DNA of 64,000 nt. Origin: Bacteroidales bacterium. Lineage in GTDB: Bacteria > Bacteroidota > Bacteroidia > Bacteroidales > UBA932. The notes under the pieces were generated by a model. It was not told the DNA's origin. It saw only the letters and a program-made list of their open reading frames with translations, and did no database searches. Location of the stretch: NCBI GenBank assembly GCA_017459075.1, contig JAFUDQ010000013.1, positions 1-64,000 on the forward strand, in the 5' to 3' direction. The translations under genes and the position numbers were made by a program. Shown here one piece after another: positions 36,509 to 45,232 of this stretch (positions are counted from its first letter, which is position 1; each line of letters begins with the position of its first letter).

Positions 36509-37666
36509 ATGAAAAAATTATTGTCAATCCTGGCCATTGCGGCCATGTCTACAGTAGCCTTCGCACAGGGTGGAAATGTTGGCGACGGAGGTAGCGATGG
36601 AAACTATAAATCCCTGTCAGAGAGGCTTTTGAACCTTGAGAAGAAGACAGAGAACTTCAATCTGTTCCTAAATTATGCAGCCAGTTACCAGATGTCGGAG
36701 GCTGCCGATGAATGGACTTCAGCCTTCCGCGCAAAGCAGCTTCGTCTTGAAATCAAGGGCCAGTTCGGAGACCATCTTACCTACCGTATCCGTCACCGCC
36801 TGAACCGTGCGCAGGATGGCAAGAGCGAAGAGAATTTCGCAAAGGCTACCGATATCATGATGTTCGGCTGGAAGTTCAACGACAAGTTCACCCTTATGGG
36901 CGGAAAGCTCTGCCAGTTCTGGGGTGGATACGAGTTCGATGAGAATCCTATGTACATCTATCAGTATTCAGACATGATAGACAACCTGGACAACTTCCTT
37001 GCCGGCGTTGCCTTGTCTGTTACTCCCATCCCTTCACAGGAATTCGTTTTCAATATCAGCAACTCTTACAGCGGCAAGTTTGCCGATGAGTACGGAGCTG
37101 GAGCAGTGACTGCTGACGGCAAAGTTCTCCAGGCAGCCAACCATCCCCTGGCATACATTTTCAATTGGAACGGAAGCTTCGGCGGCGGCCTTGTTACAAC
37201 CCGTTGGGGAGTTGGTTCCTACACTCAGGCCAAGCATTACCATGACAATATGATTTTCCTTGGACAGAGCCTGAATCTTCCCAAATTCCAGTGGTACTTT
37301 GACTATATGGGTGCTTTCGAAGGCCTTGACCGTCTTCGCATTGCAACAGGTGAGTTCGGTGGCAACGGATACCAGACCCATGTCCGCTACAATTCCTTCG
37401 TGACCAAGATGAACTGGCAGTTCTCAGAGGGCTGGAACCTTATGCTCAAGGGTATGTATGAGACAGCCGCCACCAAGGACTTCGGCAAGTTCAGGACTTC
37501 GCTGGGCTACATTGGCGCGCTTGAGTACTATCCTCTTAAGGATCAGGACCTTCGCTTCTTCGTCGCTTATGTAGGACGCCACTTCAGCTACAACAAGCTG
37601 ATCACCCCGGACTACAGCACCAACCGCATAGAACTGGGCTTCATGTTTCGCATCAAAGCCTACTAA
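36509..37666 (+). CDS. Outer-membrane porin (OprO/OprP-like barrel)
   Basis: 385-residue beta-barrel protein with signal peptide MKKLLSILAIAAMSTVAFAQ. The mature part begins with a short coiled stretch (SLSERLLNLEKKTENFNLFL), then alternating amphipathic strands, ending YSTNRIELGFMFRIKAY. The aromatic C-terminus suits BAM-dependent assembly. ATG 36509 is used; an in-frame TTG at 36497 would precede the signal peptide. Twelve bases after ansB, so probably the outer-membrane entry route for its substrate. Confidence 0.85.
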   Translation: MKKLLSILAIAAMSTVAFAQGGNVGDGGSDGNYKSLSERLLNLEKKTENFNLFLNYAASYQMSEAADEWTSAFRAKQLRLEIKGQFGDHLTYRIRHRLNRAQDGKSEENFAKATDIMMFGWKFNDKFTLMGGKLCQFWGGYEFDENPMYIYQYSDMIDNLDNFLAGVALSVTPIPSQEFVFNISNSYSGKFADEYGAGAVTADGKVLQAANHPLAYIFNWNGSFGGGLVTTRWGVGSYTQAKHYHDNMIFLGQSLNLPKFQWYFDYMGAFEGLDRLRIATGEFGGNGYQTHVRYNSFVTKMNWQFSEGWNLMLKGMYETAATKDFGKFRTSLGYIGALEYYPLKDQDLRFFVAYVGRHFSYNKLITPDYSTNRIELGFMFRIKAY

Positions 37667-37761
37667 CAGCAGCAGCCCGTTTTCCTGTTTCCAGGACTGC
37701 TAACGAGGACTGCCCGTTTTGCATCTGGAACTTGAAGAATGCCTCAGGGCCGGAAAACAAC

Positions 37762-37790
37762 AAAAAGCATCGCGGAAGCGATGCTTTTTT
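37762..37790. terminator. Bidirectional intrinsic terminator
   Basis: GCATCGC (37767-37773), loop GGAA, GCGATGC (37778-37784), flanked by AAAAA and TTTTTT. Ends the asparaginase-porin transcript on the plus strand and tRNA-His on the minus strand. Confidence 0.9.
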
Positions 37791-37795
37791 GCTGG

Positions 37796-37869
37796 GGTGA
37801 GTGATGGGGCTCGAACCCACGACACTCGGAACCACAATCCGATGCTCTACCAACTGAACTACACTCACC
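37796..37869 (-). tRNA. tRNA-His (anticodon GTG)
   Basis: Minus strand; acceptor GTGAGTG/CACTCAC with discriminator C and the extra 5' G (-1, position 37869) typical of tRNA-His. Anticodon stem TCGGA/TCCGA with loop TTGTGGT. No encoded CCA. It lies 51 bases downstream of the NigD-like gene and directly before a terminator. Confidence 0.96.
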
Positions 37870-37920
37870 ATGTTTGGGAGTGCAAAGATAGAGATTTTTC
37901 AGTTAACTCCAAATATTTTT

Positions 37921-38628
37921 TTAGTTTGAATACAAGGAATGAATAATTCCGCTGGAAGAATTGGTCTCTGTAAGGGGAGACATCACTCCGTCCTCCGTGA
38001 TATGCCACTCCCAGTCAATCACAACTTTCATGGCCTTGCCGCGCGGAATAAAGTCCTGGACCGGGAAAGACACAAGCGACCTCCCAAGAACAACATCGTC
38101 AAAAGTCAGGTCAGAAGAACCGGGGTTCACGGACTCGCCATTCCCGTTGTGCCTCAAAGTGAAGTGCAAGGTATCCTCCGTACAAGCATCCTCATCCAGG
38201 ACAAGATTAATAATATGCTTGGTATCAGAGTCCTTAATGAAAGTAGTTAGAATCTCCATATTAAGGTAAAGCCCTGAAGCCCAGATACTTTGAATCTTTA
38301 TCGGGTCTTTGCCCACAGCATCCGGGTCAGCTATCGTACTTGATTTAAGGACATCCTTCTTAAGCACCCTTTGCCAGGCAAGAAGCTCCGCCTCATACTC
38401 CCTTTCCGACACCTTTTTAAGCACATTGCAGGTAAACATCACCCTCTGGTTACTCTTGTAACCATCGTCACAACTCACTTTGGTAATGCGGAAAGAAATG
38501 CCGTTATCGCCGTAAATAACCTCCGAACCAACATCGCCGAAAGACTGAAACTGGTTCAGGATGGTATCGTCCTTCTTGCAGGCGGCAAGGCAAAGGACGG
38601 CAAGCATTGAAATAAAAAACCTTCTCAT
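37921..38628 (-). CDS. NigD-like lipoprotein
   Basis: 235 residues. Signal MRRFFISMLAVLCLAACKKD with lipid Cys17 followed by K-K-D-D, a surface-export pattern of Bacteroidota. The mature sequence fits NigD-like proteins: an early beta domain (VIYGDNGISFRITKVSCDDG, KSNQRVMFTCNVLKKVSERE) and a C-terminal beta domain closing FIPRGKAMKVVIDWEWHI. NigD was first seen near a bacteriocin locus but the general function is unknown. Start is 2 bases after the fur stop, so coupled. Confidence 0.8.
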   Translation of the reverse strand: MRRFFISMLAVLCLAACKKDDTILNQFQSFGDVGSEVIYGDNGISFRITKVSCDDGYKSNQRVMFTCNVLKKVSEREYEAELLAWQRVLKKDVLKSSTIADPDAVGKDPIKIQSIWASGLYLNMEILTTFIKDSDTKHIINLVLDEDACTEDTLHFTLRHNGNGESVNPGSSDLTFDDVVLGRSLVSFPVQDFIPRGKAMKVVIDWEWHITEDGVMSPLTETNSSSGIIHSLYSN

Positions 38629-38630
38629 AG

Positions 38631-39074
38631 TCAATGTTTCTTATTAGGACGCGCAAGTATCACAACATCAACACCTTCCACCTTGTAGCCCCTGAACCTC
38701 TTCTTTCCCATCTGCTCCTGCAGAAGATCGAAAATGTCATTCGCCGGCAGGTCGCGGAACGTATGCCGGGCCATATCATACATGTGAAGATGCTTCGCGT
38801 TGCAGACATCGAAATACATTTTGTTGTTTATGCTGAGCCGATGCCGATAGATGCCATGCAGGGCCAGCTGCGCGAGGATGTTATACACCGATGACTGCGT
38901 GATTTTCACTTTTGAAGTCTCTGCAATTTTCTCTGCCACCATATCTGCGCTGGCGTGCACCAATTCCATCATGGCGCCATGGACGGCCAGCCTTTGGGAC
39001 GTAGCCCTCAGGTTATGCTTTCTGAGCTGGGACTTAAACTCCTCAAAGCCCGGTATATTGACGATTGGCTGCAT
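38631..39074 (-). CDS. Fur-family transcriptional regulator, divergent
   Basis: 147 residues from ATG 39074 (MQPIVNIPGFEEFKSQLRKH). The winged-helix reading QRLAVHGAMMELVHASADMV then KITQSSVYNILAQLALHGI is Fur-like. The dimerisation/metal half is divergent: the HHDHLIC motif is reduced to NAKHLHMYD, and neither structural CxxC pair is present. It could be a Zn/Mn/peroxide-sensing variant or one with a changed ligand. Divergent from trxB, which points to redox or metal control. A TAACTTTG -7 box lies at 39095-39102. Confidence 0.8.
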   Translation of the reverse strand: MQPIVNIPGFEEFKSQLRKHNLRATSQRLAVHGAMMELVHASADMVAEKIAETSKVKITQSSVYNILAQLALHGIYRHRLSINNKMYFDVCNAKHLHMYDMARHTFRDLPANDIFDLLQEQMGKKRFRGYKVEGVDVVILARPNKKH

Positions 39075-39214
39075 AGTTACGTAATCTTCAATGACAAAGT
39101 TACATATAATTTCCAAAAATCCGAACAGATTTGTATATTTGCAGGTTACAACTTATTATCAGGGCCGATGCTGCCGGAACCCGGAACCATCGAACCCTCC
39201 AATAAAGAAAAAGT

Positions 39215-40141
39215 ATGGAAGAAATCAGAAATTGTGTTATCATAGGCTCCGGGCCGGCCGGCTATACGGCAGCCATATATGCCTCAAGGGCCGGTCTGAA
39301 CCCTTTGCAGTATGAAGGTCTTGAGGTCGGTGGCCAGCTCCTTACCACAACAATCATAGAGAATTTCCCCGGCTTCCCCAATGGCGCCGATGCTGCAAAC
39401 CTGATGGCTGACATGAAAGCCCAGGCACAGCGTTTTGGAACGGAAATTCGCAGCGGAATAATAACTGAGGTGGATTTCACAGGCCCCGTCCACATCCTTA
39501 AGGACGATGCCGGACGTACTGTCAAAGCAAAAACCGTCATCATCGCCACCGGAGCATCGGCAAAATACCTCGGACTTCCGTCAGAAACAAAATACAAAGG
39601 CATGGGCGTCTCTGCCTGCGCCACCTGCGACGGCTTCTTCTACCGGGGCAGGGACGTGGCAGTAGTAGGCGGCGGAGACACAGCCTGCGAAGAAGCGGTC
39701 TATCTCTCCAACCTCTGCCGCAAAGTGTACATGATTGTACGCAGGGACGTATTCCGCGCCTCAAAAGCCATGCAGGACAAGGTCGCTAGCCGTGAAAACA
39801 TAGAAGTCCTCTGGAACTGCAACACACAGGAAGTCCTTGGCGACGGCGTCGGAGTCACCGGAGCACGCCTTTTAAGAAAAGATGGTAAGGTTTTTGATAT
39901 AAACATTGACGGCTTCTTCCTGGCAATAGGCCATCATCCTAATGCAGAGGTATTTGCAAGCTTTTTGCAGACCGATGCCGATGGTTACATTGTTGCAGAA
40001 CCCGGCTCATCCCGCACCTCTGTTCCCGGGATTTTCGCCGCAGGAGACGTCAGGGACAGGAATTATCGCCAGGCAATTACCGCCGCCGCATCAGGCTGTC
40101 AGGCAGCCCTTGATGCAGAAAGGTATCTGGCAACGCTTTAA
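39215..40141 (+). CDS. trxB: Thioredoxin-disulfide reductase
   Basis: NADPH-dependent flavoenzyme that reduces thioredoxin, 308 residues, cytosolic. FAD-binding GSGPAGYTAAIYASRA (residues 11-26), redox pair CATC (Cys135, Cys138), NADPH-binding VVGGGDTACEEA (150-161), C-terminal GIFAAGDVRDRNYRQAITAA. A TATATTTG -7 box at 39134-39141 gives a leader of about 65 bases. Divergent from the Fur-family gene. Confidence 0.96.
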   Translation: MEEIRNCVIIGSGPAGYTAAIYASRAGLNPLQYEGLEVGGQLLTTTIIENFPGFPNGADAANLMADMKAQAQRFGTEIRSGIITEVDFTGPVHILKDDAGRTVKAKTVIIATGASAKYLGLPSETKYKGMGVSACATCDGFFYRGRDVAVVGGGDTACEEAVYLSNLCRKVYMIVRRDVFRASKAMQDKVASRENIEVLWNCNTQEVLGDGVGVTGARLLRKDGKVFDINIDGFFLAIGHHPNAEVFASFLQTDADGYIVAEPGSSRTSVPGIFAAGDVRDRNYRQAITAAASGCQAALDAERYLATL

Positions 40142-40145
40142 TTGA

Positions 40146-41030
40146 ATGAATATGCGAGTTTTCAAGACACTTTTGCTTGTAATTGCTGCATCGGCCGCCG
40201 TGCAGGCCTGCTCTTCAAAGTATGACACGCTGCTCATGAGCAACGATGTCGACACAAAGTACAATGCCGCCTTCGAGTATTTCAACAAGGGCAAATTCCG
40301 CAAGGCCGCCGGCCTCTTCGAATCCCTGTCCGTAATGACAACGGGAACGGAGCGCGATGACTCAGTGCAGTATTACTGGGGCCTGAGCAATTACAAAAAC
40401 AAAGACTATTATACGGCCGAGGCCAATTTCTCCAAATTCGTCACCAACTTCCCCCGCAGCGTATTCACTGAAGAGGCTCGCTTCTATCGTGTAGACTGCC
40501 TCTTCCGCTCTACTCTCCGTTACGAGCTGGACCAGATTCCTACCTATACCGCCCTCTCTGCCATGGAGGAATTCCTGAGGGATTATCCGAATTCTGACTG
40601 GGCTTCAGACTGCCGCGCCAAGGCCAAGACGCTTAACGACCGTCTTGACAAGAAGGCTTTTGAAAATGCCAAACTGTATTACAGGATGGAAGACTTCAAG
40701 GCCTCCCGCGTAGCTTTCAAGAATATCCTCAAGACAGATGCAGAGAATATTTACCGTGAAGACATCCTGTATTATATAGCCATGTCTTCATACAAATATG
40801 CAAAAAACAGTGTTCCTGAAAAGCAGAAGGAAAGATATCTGGATTTCATGGACGACTACCTGAACTTCATCGGTGAAATCCCGGATTCCCCTTATTGCAA
40901 AGAGTTGAATGTCATGTATTTAAGGGCCCAGAGAGCAATCGGCAAGTCAGTAGGTGAAATGGATACGGACAAACTCAAGGACAAAGACTTTGAGAAAGAG
41001 CGCAAAGCCGCCGCTGCCTCAAAGAAATAA
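40146..41030 (+). CDS. bamD: Outer-membrane assembly lipoprotein BamD
   Basis: TPR lipoprotein of the BAM complex, 294 residues. Signal MNMRVFKTLLLVIAASAAVQ with lipid Cys22 (ACSS). TPR-like repeats begin KYNAAFEYFNKGKFRKAAGL and DSVQYYWGLSNYKNKDYYTA, with family pattern FPRSVFTEEARFYRVDCLF. ATG 40152 is an alternative start. Begins 4 bases after trxB; its partner BamA is at 47,702. Confidence 0.93.
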   Translation: MNMRVFKTLLLVIAASAAVQACSSKYDTLLMSNDVDTKYNAAFEYFNKGKFRKAAGLFESLSVMTTGTERDDSVQYYWGLSNYKNKDYYTAEANFSKFVTNFPRSVFTEEARFYRVDCLFRSTLRYELDQIPTYTALSAMEEFLRDYPNSDWASDCRAKAKTLNDRLDKKAFENAKLYYRMEDFKASRVAFKNILKTDAENIYREDILYYIAMSSYKYAKNSVPEKQKERYLDFMDDYLNFIGEIPDSPYCKELNVMYLRAQRAIGKSVGEMDTDKLKDKDFEKERKAAAASKK

Positions 41031-41089
41031 ATTTTTGAAACTTTTCACTATATGTTGATTGTATATATAGTTGAACAGTAATTAAGATT

Positions 41090-41413
41090 ATGGATAAGAA
41101 AAAAGTTCCCAACAACACTGTAACCCGCGACGTCAGGGTACTCGCAGAACCTACAGGCAACATTTATGAATCAGTAGTAATCCTCTACAAGAGGGCAAAC
41201 CAGATAGCACTCCAGGAGAAAAAAGAACTCAACAAGAAACTTGAGGACTTCAAAAACGAGCGCGACACCCTTGAGGAAGTATTCGAGAACCGTGAGCAGA
41301 TAGAAATCTCCAAGTACTATGAGAGGCAGCCCAAGCCGGGCCTCGTAGCCATCGAGGAATTCGAAGAAGGAGACCTCTATTATCGTATGGCTCAGAAAGA
41401 GTCAGAAGAGTAA
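41090..41413 (+). CDS. rpoZ: RNA polymerase omega-like (Rpb6-type) subunit
   Basis: 107 residues, short, charged and helical, corresponding to the Bacteroidota DNA-directed RNA polymerase omega/Rpb6 family: N-terminal strand (NTVTRDVRVLAEPTGNIYES) then conserved helix VVILYKRANQIALQEKKELN. Stabilises beta' folding. The stop TAA shares its last A with the recN ATG, implying coupled translation. Confidence 0.85.
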   Translation: MDKKKVPNNTVTRDVRVLAEPTGNIYESVVILYKRANQIALQEKKELNKKLEDFKNERDTLEEVFENREQIEISKYYERQPKPGLVAIEEFEEGDLYYRMAQKESEE

Positions 41414-43092
41414 TGCTCAAGGCTTTAAGGGTTAAGAATTTTATTTTGATAGACTCGCTGGAAATCACTTTTCCTGCGGGTCTGGTCATTATTACGGGTG
41501 AAACTGGCGCCGGAAAATCCATCCTCCTTGGAGCCGTCGCCCTTCTCACCGGGGGCAAGGCCGATGCTTCTACTGTAGGTCCCGCCTCAGACACCTGCGT
41601 CGTTGAAGGAGAATTTGACTGCGGTGCCGATGCTGCCCTTGAAGCCATGTTTGAAGAACTTGACCTTCCATGGAACGAAGGCCGGATAACAATACGCCGC
41701 GTGGTAAGCACCAGCGGCCGCTCACGCTGTTTCATCTGTGATGAACCGGTAAGCAAGGATGCTCTTGGCGCCATTTCTTCCCGCCTTGTAGACATCCATT
41801 CCCAGCACCAGACCCTGAAGCTTTCAGACCCGGCCTTCCGGCTATCCGTCCTTGACGCCTACGCCGGCTGCGCAAAACTGAAAGAGCAGTGCGCTGCCCT
41901 CTGGAAGAAACTCTCCCAGGAAAGGAAGAGCCTTGAGGAGGTCTCCGCCACCCTTGGCCGCATGGCCCTTGAAAAAGATTTCAATGAACTGATGTTCAAG
42001 CAGTTGGACGATGCTAAACTAAGAAGCGGGGAACTTGAGGAGCTGGAGGCCGAACAAAAACTCCTCTCCAACGCAGAAGAAATCAAGCTTTCCCTGGTAA
42101 AGGCAGAATCCCTAATGGAAGGCGGCCAGGAGGCCCCTTCCGTTAGCGCCACCCTAAGGGAAGTCTCCAAAACCCTATCCAAGCTGTCTTCTTTTGTTCC
42201 CGCAGCCGAAGAACTCTCAGAAAGGCTGGAATCCTCAAAGGCGGAACTTGAAGACATTCTCTCTGAAATAACAAGCCTGGAAGAGTCAACGGAAGTGTCC
42301 CAGGACCGCTTGGAGGCGGTTGAGGCAAGGATGTCGCTTCTTTACTCCCTTCTCTCAAAGCACTCCGTACGCACAATAGACGAGCTGATAGAAAAGAGGG
42401 ATTCCCTCTCTGATACCCTTTACAATTCAGACGAACTCCAGCAGCGTAAAGAGGCCCTTGAAAAAAGCCTGAAAGAAATCGAAGCCGCGCTCAAAGAAGC
42501 ATCGGAAAAACTGCATGAGAAAAGGGCAGGTGCGGCAGGAAAATTCGCGGCAGCGGTCACAAAATCCCTGCATAGCCTTTCCCTTGAAGGAGCCGTCTTT
42601 GGCGTAGAGCTTGAAACCGCGCCCCAGTCTGCCACAGGAACAGACGCAGTCAACTTTGTCTTCTCTGCAACCGGAGACAGGCCAGTGGATGTAAGCAAAG
42701 GCTCCTCCGGAGGCGAAATGTCCCGTATAATGCTGTCTGTCAAGGAACTCATGGCCCGCTATACAGCCATGCCTACAATGATTTTCGATGAGATAGACAC
42801 CGGCATCTCCGGCAGCGTGGCAGATGCAATGGGCTCAATGATTTGCAGGATGGGCAGTGACATGCAAATATTTGCCATAACCCATCTTCCACAGGTAGCC
42901 GCCAAGGGAAACGCCCACCTCCTTGTAACAAAAGAAACGACGCAGCAGGGCCGCGCCATATCAAAAATAAAACAATTGGACTCCCAGGAAAGGGTTCAGG
43001 AAATAGCCAGAATGCTAAGCGGTTCAAAGATTACCCCGGAAGCAATGGCTAACGCAAAATCTCTCTTACAGAATAGTCAGAATCAAAAATAA
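41413..43092 (+). CDS. recN: DNA repair protein RecN
   Basis: SMC-like ATPase of double-strand break repair, 559 residues. Walker A GETGAGKS at residues 29-36 in the opening MLKALRVKNFILIDSLEITF. A long coiled coil fills the middle (about 150-375), and the C-terminal half has the signature SKGSSGGEMSRIMLSVKEL with Walker B MIFDEIDTGISG and ITHLPQVAA. Its last 44 bases overlap the 3' end of the convergent LysM gene. Confidence 0.96.
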   Translation: MLKALRVKNFILIDSLEITFPAGLVIITGETGAGKSILLGAVALLTGGKADASTVGPASDTCVVEGEFDCGADAALEAMFEELDLPWNEGRITIRRVVSTSGRSRCFICDEPVSKDALGAISSRLVDIHSQHQTLKLSDPAFRLSVLDAYAGCAKLKEQCAALWKKLSQERKSLEEVSATLGRMALEKDFNELMFKQLDDAKLRSGELEELEAEQKLLSNAEEIKLSLVKAESLMEGGQEAPSVSATLREVSKTLSKLSSFVPAAEELSERLESSKAELEDILSEITSLEESTEVSQDRLEAVEARMSLLYSLLSKHSVRTIDELIEKRDSLSDTLYNSDELQQRKEALEKSLKEIEAALKEASEKLHEKRAGAAGKFAAAVTKSLHSLSLEGAVFGVELETAPQSATGTDAVNFVFSATGDRPVDVSKGSSGGEMSRIMLSVKELMARYTAMPTMIFDEIDTGISGSVADAMGSMICRMGSDMQIFAITHLPQVAAKGNAHLLVTKETTQQGRAISKIKQLDSQERVQEIARMLSGSKITPEAMANAKSLLQNSQNQK

Positions 43093-44500
43093 TCCTGCGG
43101 ATACCCGTATTAACATATCCTCCGCGGGGCAGTTTCATGAATTTGAAATCTGCCTGTAACATTTTTGCATTGCCTATACGGGACAGCTTCTTGGGCCATG
43201 AATTGCCGCTGTCGTGGCAAGCCTTGATGAAATAACCTGCCACATCGTAACCCTGGAAAGCGAACTGGCTGGGCTCAGTATTGAAAAGCGCCCTATAGGA
43301 CAGGATGAAACGCTTTACGCGAGGGTCGTCATAATCAATGTAATAAGAACTGCAAACATGAAGGCTCAAGCTGTGCAGGTTCTCAATATCAATAGTCTCA
43401 AAAGAGCGAATCTTGGAAGCGCTGTACAGGACAACATTGAACTTATTGTACTGCATCAGGTTCAGATTCCTGACGACATCGTTAACGAAGGCCTCCTTCT
43501 CTGAAAGCACAACCACACGGTTAACGACCTCCGGAACCATGGCAGCCTCAATCTTTGAGGTGATATTCCTGCCTTCCAGGATAGTGTAATCAATCTTTTT
43601 AAAGCCGATGCCGCTCTCTGACAGGATGGCCTCAGCTTCCTTCATCCCAGAGGAAAGCGCCGTGCCGGTCTCTGCGATAACAACCACATTGTCAGACTCT
43701 TCCCTCTCTTCGATAAGCCATGACGCAAGGTCTGAATACTGGCGGGAAGCGGCGGCTGGCGCCTGAATGAAATTCTCTGTGGAATCAGCAAAAACGGCTG
43801 CGCGGGGGTCCAGGGGTGAAATCACCGGAGTCTTTCCGGCAAAGAACAGCACTTTTTCAAGGTCATTGCCTGAAACCGGGCCTATGATAAGGTCGGAAGA
43901 CTCCAGGCGGGGAGAAAGCGCCGCGGTAAGGTCCTCGTTTGCAAGGTTGATTACTGAAACATCGGCACCTATGCCGGTCTCTCCCAAATCCTTGGCGGCA
44001 AGCAGGGCTCCGCTGTAGAAATCAAAATAATTGTCGCTGGCGGCATCGGCCCCAAGGGGAAGGATAACGGTAGCCTTGACTTTGCTCCTGAATCCGAAGA
44101 TAGCCCCCCAGTTCCAGGAAGACTCTTTTTTCTCCTCTTCCTGGCGGAAAGCCTCTTCCTCCTCCCGGCCAGCTGCCTCCTCAGAGACAGAAGCCGACTC
44201 GGCATTGTTAGCAACAGAGGTGCTGTCAGTAGTTACCGAACCCTCAGACTCCGCCTTGCGCCTGTAGTAGCTTTGCAAATCCACAGGAATCTTAAGCTTC
44301 ATTCTTGTCTTGACCTTGGGCTTGTCAAGCTCGTTCACCTCCATTATAACCTCTACCGGAACATCATATTTCTTGGAAATATCCTTGATGTTCTCATACC
44401 AGCGGACGGTATGGATAAAATACTCATTCTGTGCTCCCGCCGGAACATTTGCCAGCAGGAGACACAGCGAAGTGAGTAATATTATCCAAATACGCTTCAT
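43049..44500 (-). CDS. LysM domain plus periplasmic binding-protein-like domain
   Basis: 483 residues. Signal peptide MKRIWIILLTSLCLLLANVP...AGA, then one LysM repeat (HTVRWYENIKDISKKYDVPV, VIMEVNELDK, residues about 28-75) for peptidoglycan binding, an acidic Ser/Glu linker (about 83-127), and a C-terminal region like type 1 periplasmic binding proteins (LGADAASDNYFDFYSGALLA, LIIGPVSGNDLEKVLFFAGK, PSQFAFQGYDVAGYFIKACH). Such LysM-PBP fusions are widespread in Bacteroidota with unknown ligand. Lies 12 bases after the Skp-like gene. Confidence 0.8.
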   Translation of the reverse strand: MKRIWIILLTSLCLLLANVPAGAQNEYFIHTVRWYENIKDISKKYDVPVEVIMEVNELDKPKVKTRMKLKIPVDLQSYYRRKAESEGSVTTDSTSVANNAESASVSEEAAGREEEEAFRQEEEKKESSWNWGAIFGFRSKVKATVILPLGADAASDNYFDFYSGALLAAKDLGETGIGADVSVINLANEDLTAALSPRLESSDLIIGPVSGNDLEKVLFFAGKTPVISPLDPRAAVFADSTENFIQAPAAASRQYSDLASWLIEEREESDNVVVIAETGTALSSGMKEAEAILSESGIGFKKIDYTILEGRNITSKIEAAMVPEVVNRVVVLSEKEAFVNDVVRNLNLMQYNKFNVVLYSASKIRSFETIDIENLHSLSLHVCSSYYIDYDDPRVKRFILSYRALFNTEPSQFAFQGYDVAGYFIKACHDSGNSWPKKLSRIGNAKMLQADFKFMKLPRGGYVNTGIRRIIFDSDYSVREILR

Positions 44501-44512
44501 GCGAAAAAAGGC

Positions 44513-45145
44513 TTATTCAACCTCTCCTTTTGCTTTTTTCTGAACGTACTCCTCGTTAAGCCCGGCGATGATGTCGTCAGTGATATTGAGGCCGACGTTG
44601 CCTGCAGCTACGCTGCTTGCACCCTGGGTGGTGATGATAAGGGCATACTGCTTCTGCTCATTGTACTTCTGTACATACTCCAGGATGGCATTGCCAATCT
44701 TGTTAAGCATAACGGCCCTTTCCTCTGCGGCGATTTGCTGCTGCTGCTGATAGTAAGCGTCAAACTCCTGCTGCTTTGTCTGGAGCTCCTTAGCCTTGCG
44801 CTCTGCCTGGAACGAAGTAAGGTTGCCCTTGTTGTAATCGTTATTGAAAGCGTTCACCTGGTTCTGAAGCTGGTTTCCGCGGCGGGTAACCTCGTCGGTA
44901 ATACCCTTGATCTTCTTCTCGGTAGCATCGCCAAGCTCGTTGGCATAGTCATACTCTGCTGCTACTCTTTCAATGTCGAAGTAAACTACGGAACCTGCGC
45001 TTGCCTTGATGGAATCTGCTGCAACAGGGGCTGCGTTTACACTGTTCTTGCAACCGCCGGTGAACTGGAGGATGCCAAGGATGATAACTGCTACAAGAGC
45101 AATTACGCTGAGAATCATTGGTTTGTTGTTCATATTCTTTACCAT
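44513..45145 (-). CDS. OmpH/Skp-like periplasmic chaperone, membrane-anchored
   Basis: 210 residues. An N-terminal transmembrane anchor (PMILSVIALVAVIILGILQF) is followed by the OmpH/Skp pattern: SVVYFDIERVAAEYDYANEL, a long coiled coil (about 75-150, KELQTKQQEFDAYYQQQQQI) and the closing IITTQGASSVAAGNVGLNIT. Skp chaperones carry unfolded outer-membrane proteins to BAM; here the protein is tethered. ATG 45133 is an alternative start. A TATCTTTG -7 box is at 45188-45195. Confidence 0.85.
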   Translation of the reverse strand: MVKNMNNKPMILSVIALVAVIILGILQFTGGCKNSVNAAPVAADSIKASAGSVVYFDIERVAAEYDYANELGDATEKKIKGITDEVTRRGNQLQNQVNAFNNDYNKGNLTSFQAERKAKELQTKQQEFDAYYQQQQQIAAEERAVMLNKIGNAILEYVQKYNEQKQYALIITTQGASSVAAGNVGLNITDDIIAGLNEEYVQKKAKGEVE

Positions 45146-45161
45146 TTTTTAATATTCAACC

Positions 45162-45173
45162 AATTGCGCAATT
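45162..45173. promoter_or_regulatory. 12-bp palindrome in the Skp/LysM operon leader
   Basis: AATTGCGCAATT is a perfect palindrome, with a further TTGCGCA copy immediately to its right (to 45180). It lies 14 bases downstream of the -7 box and 17 bases upstream of the start codon, where an operator would be expected. No regulator is identified. Confidence 0.4.
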
Positions 45174-45232
45174 TTGCGCACAGACTACAAAGATAATCCA
45201 ATTATCCTTAAGAAATGAAATTTTTTTGATTT

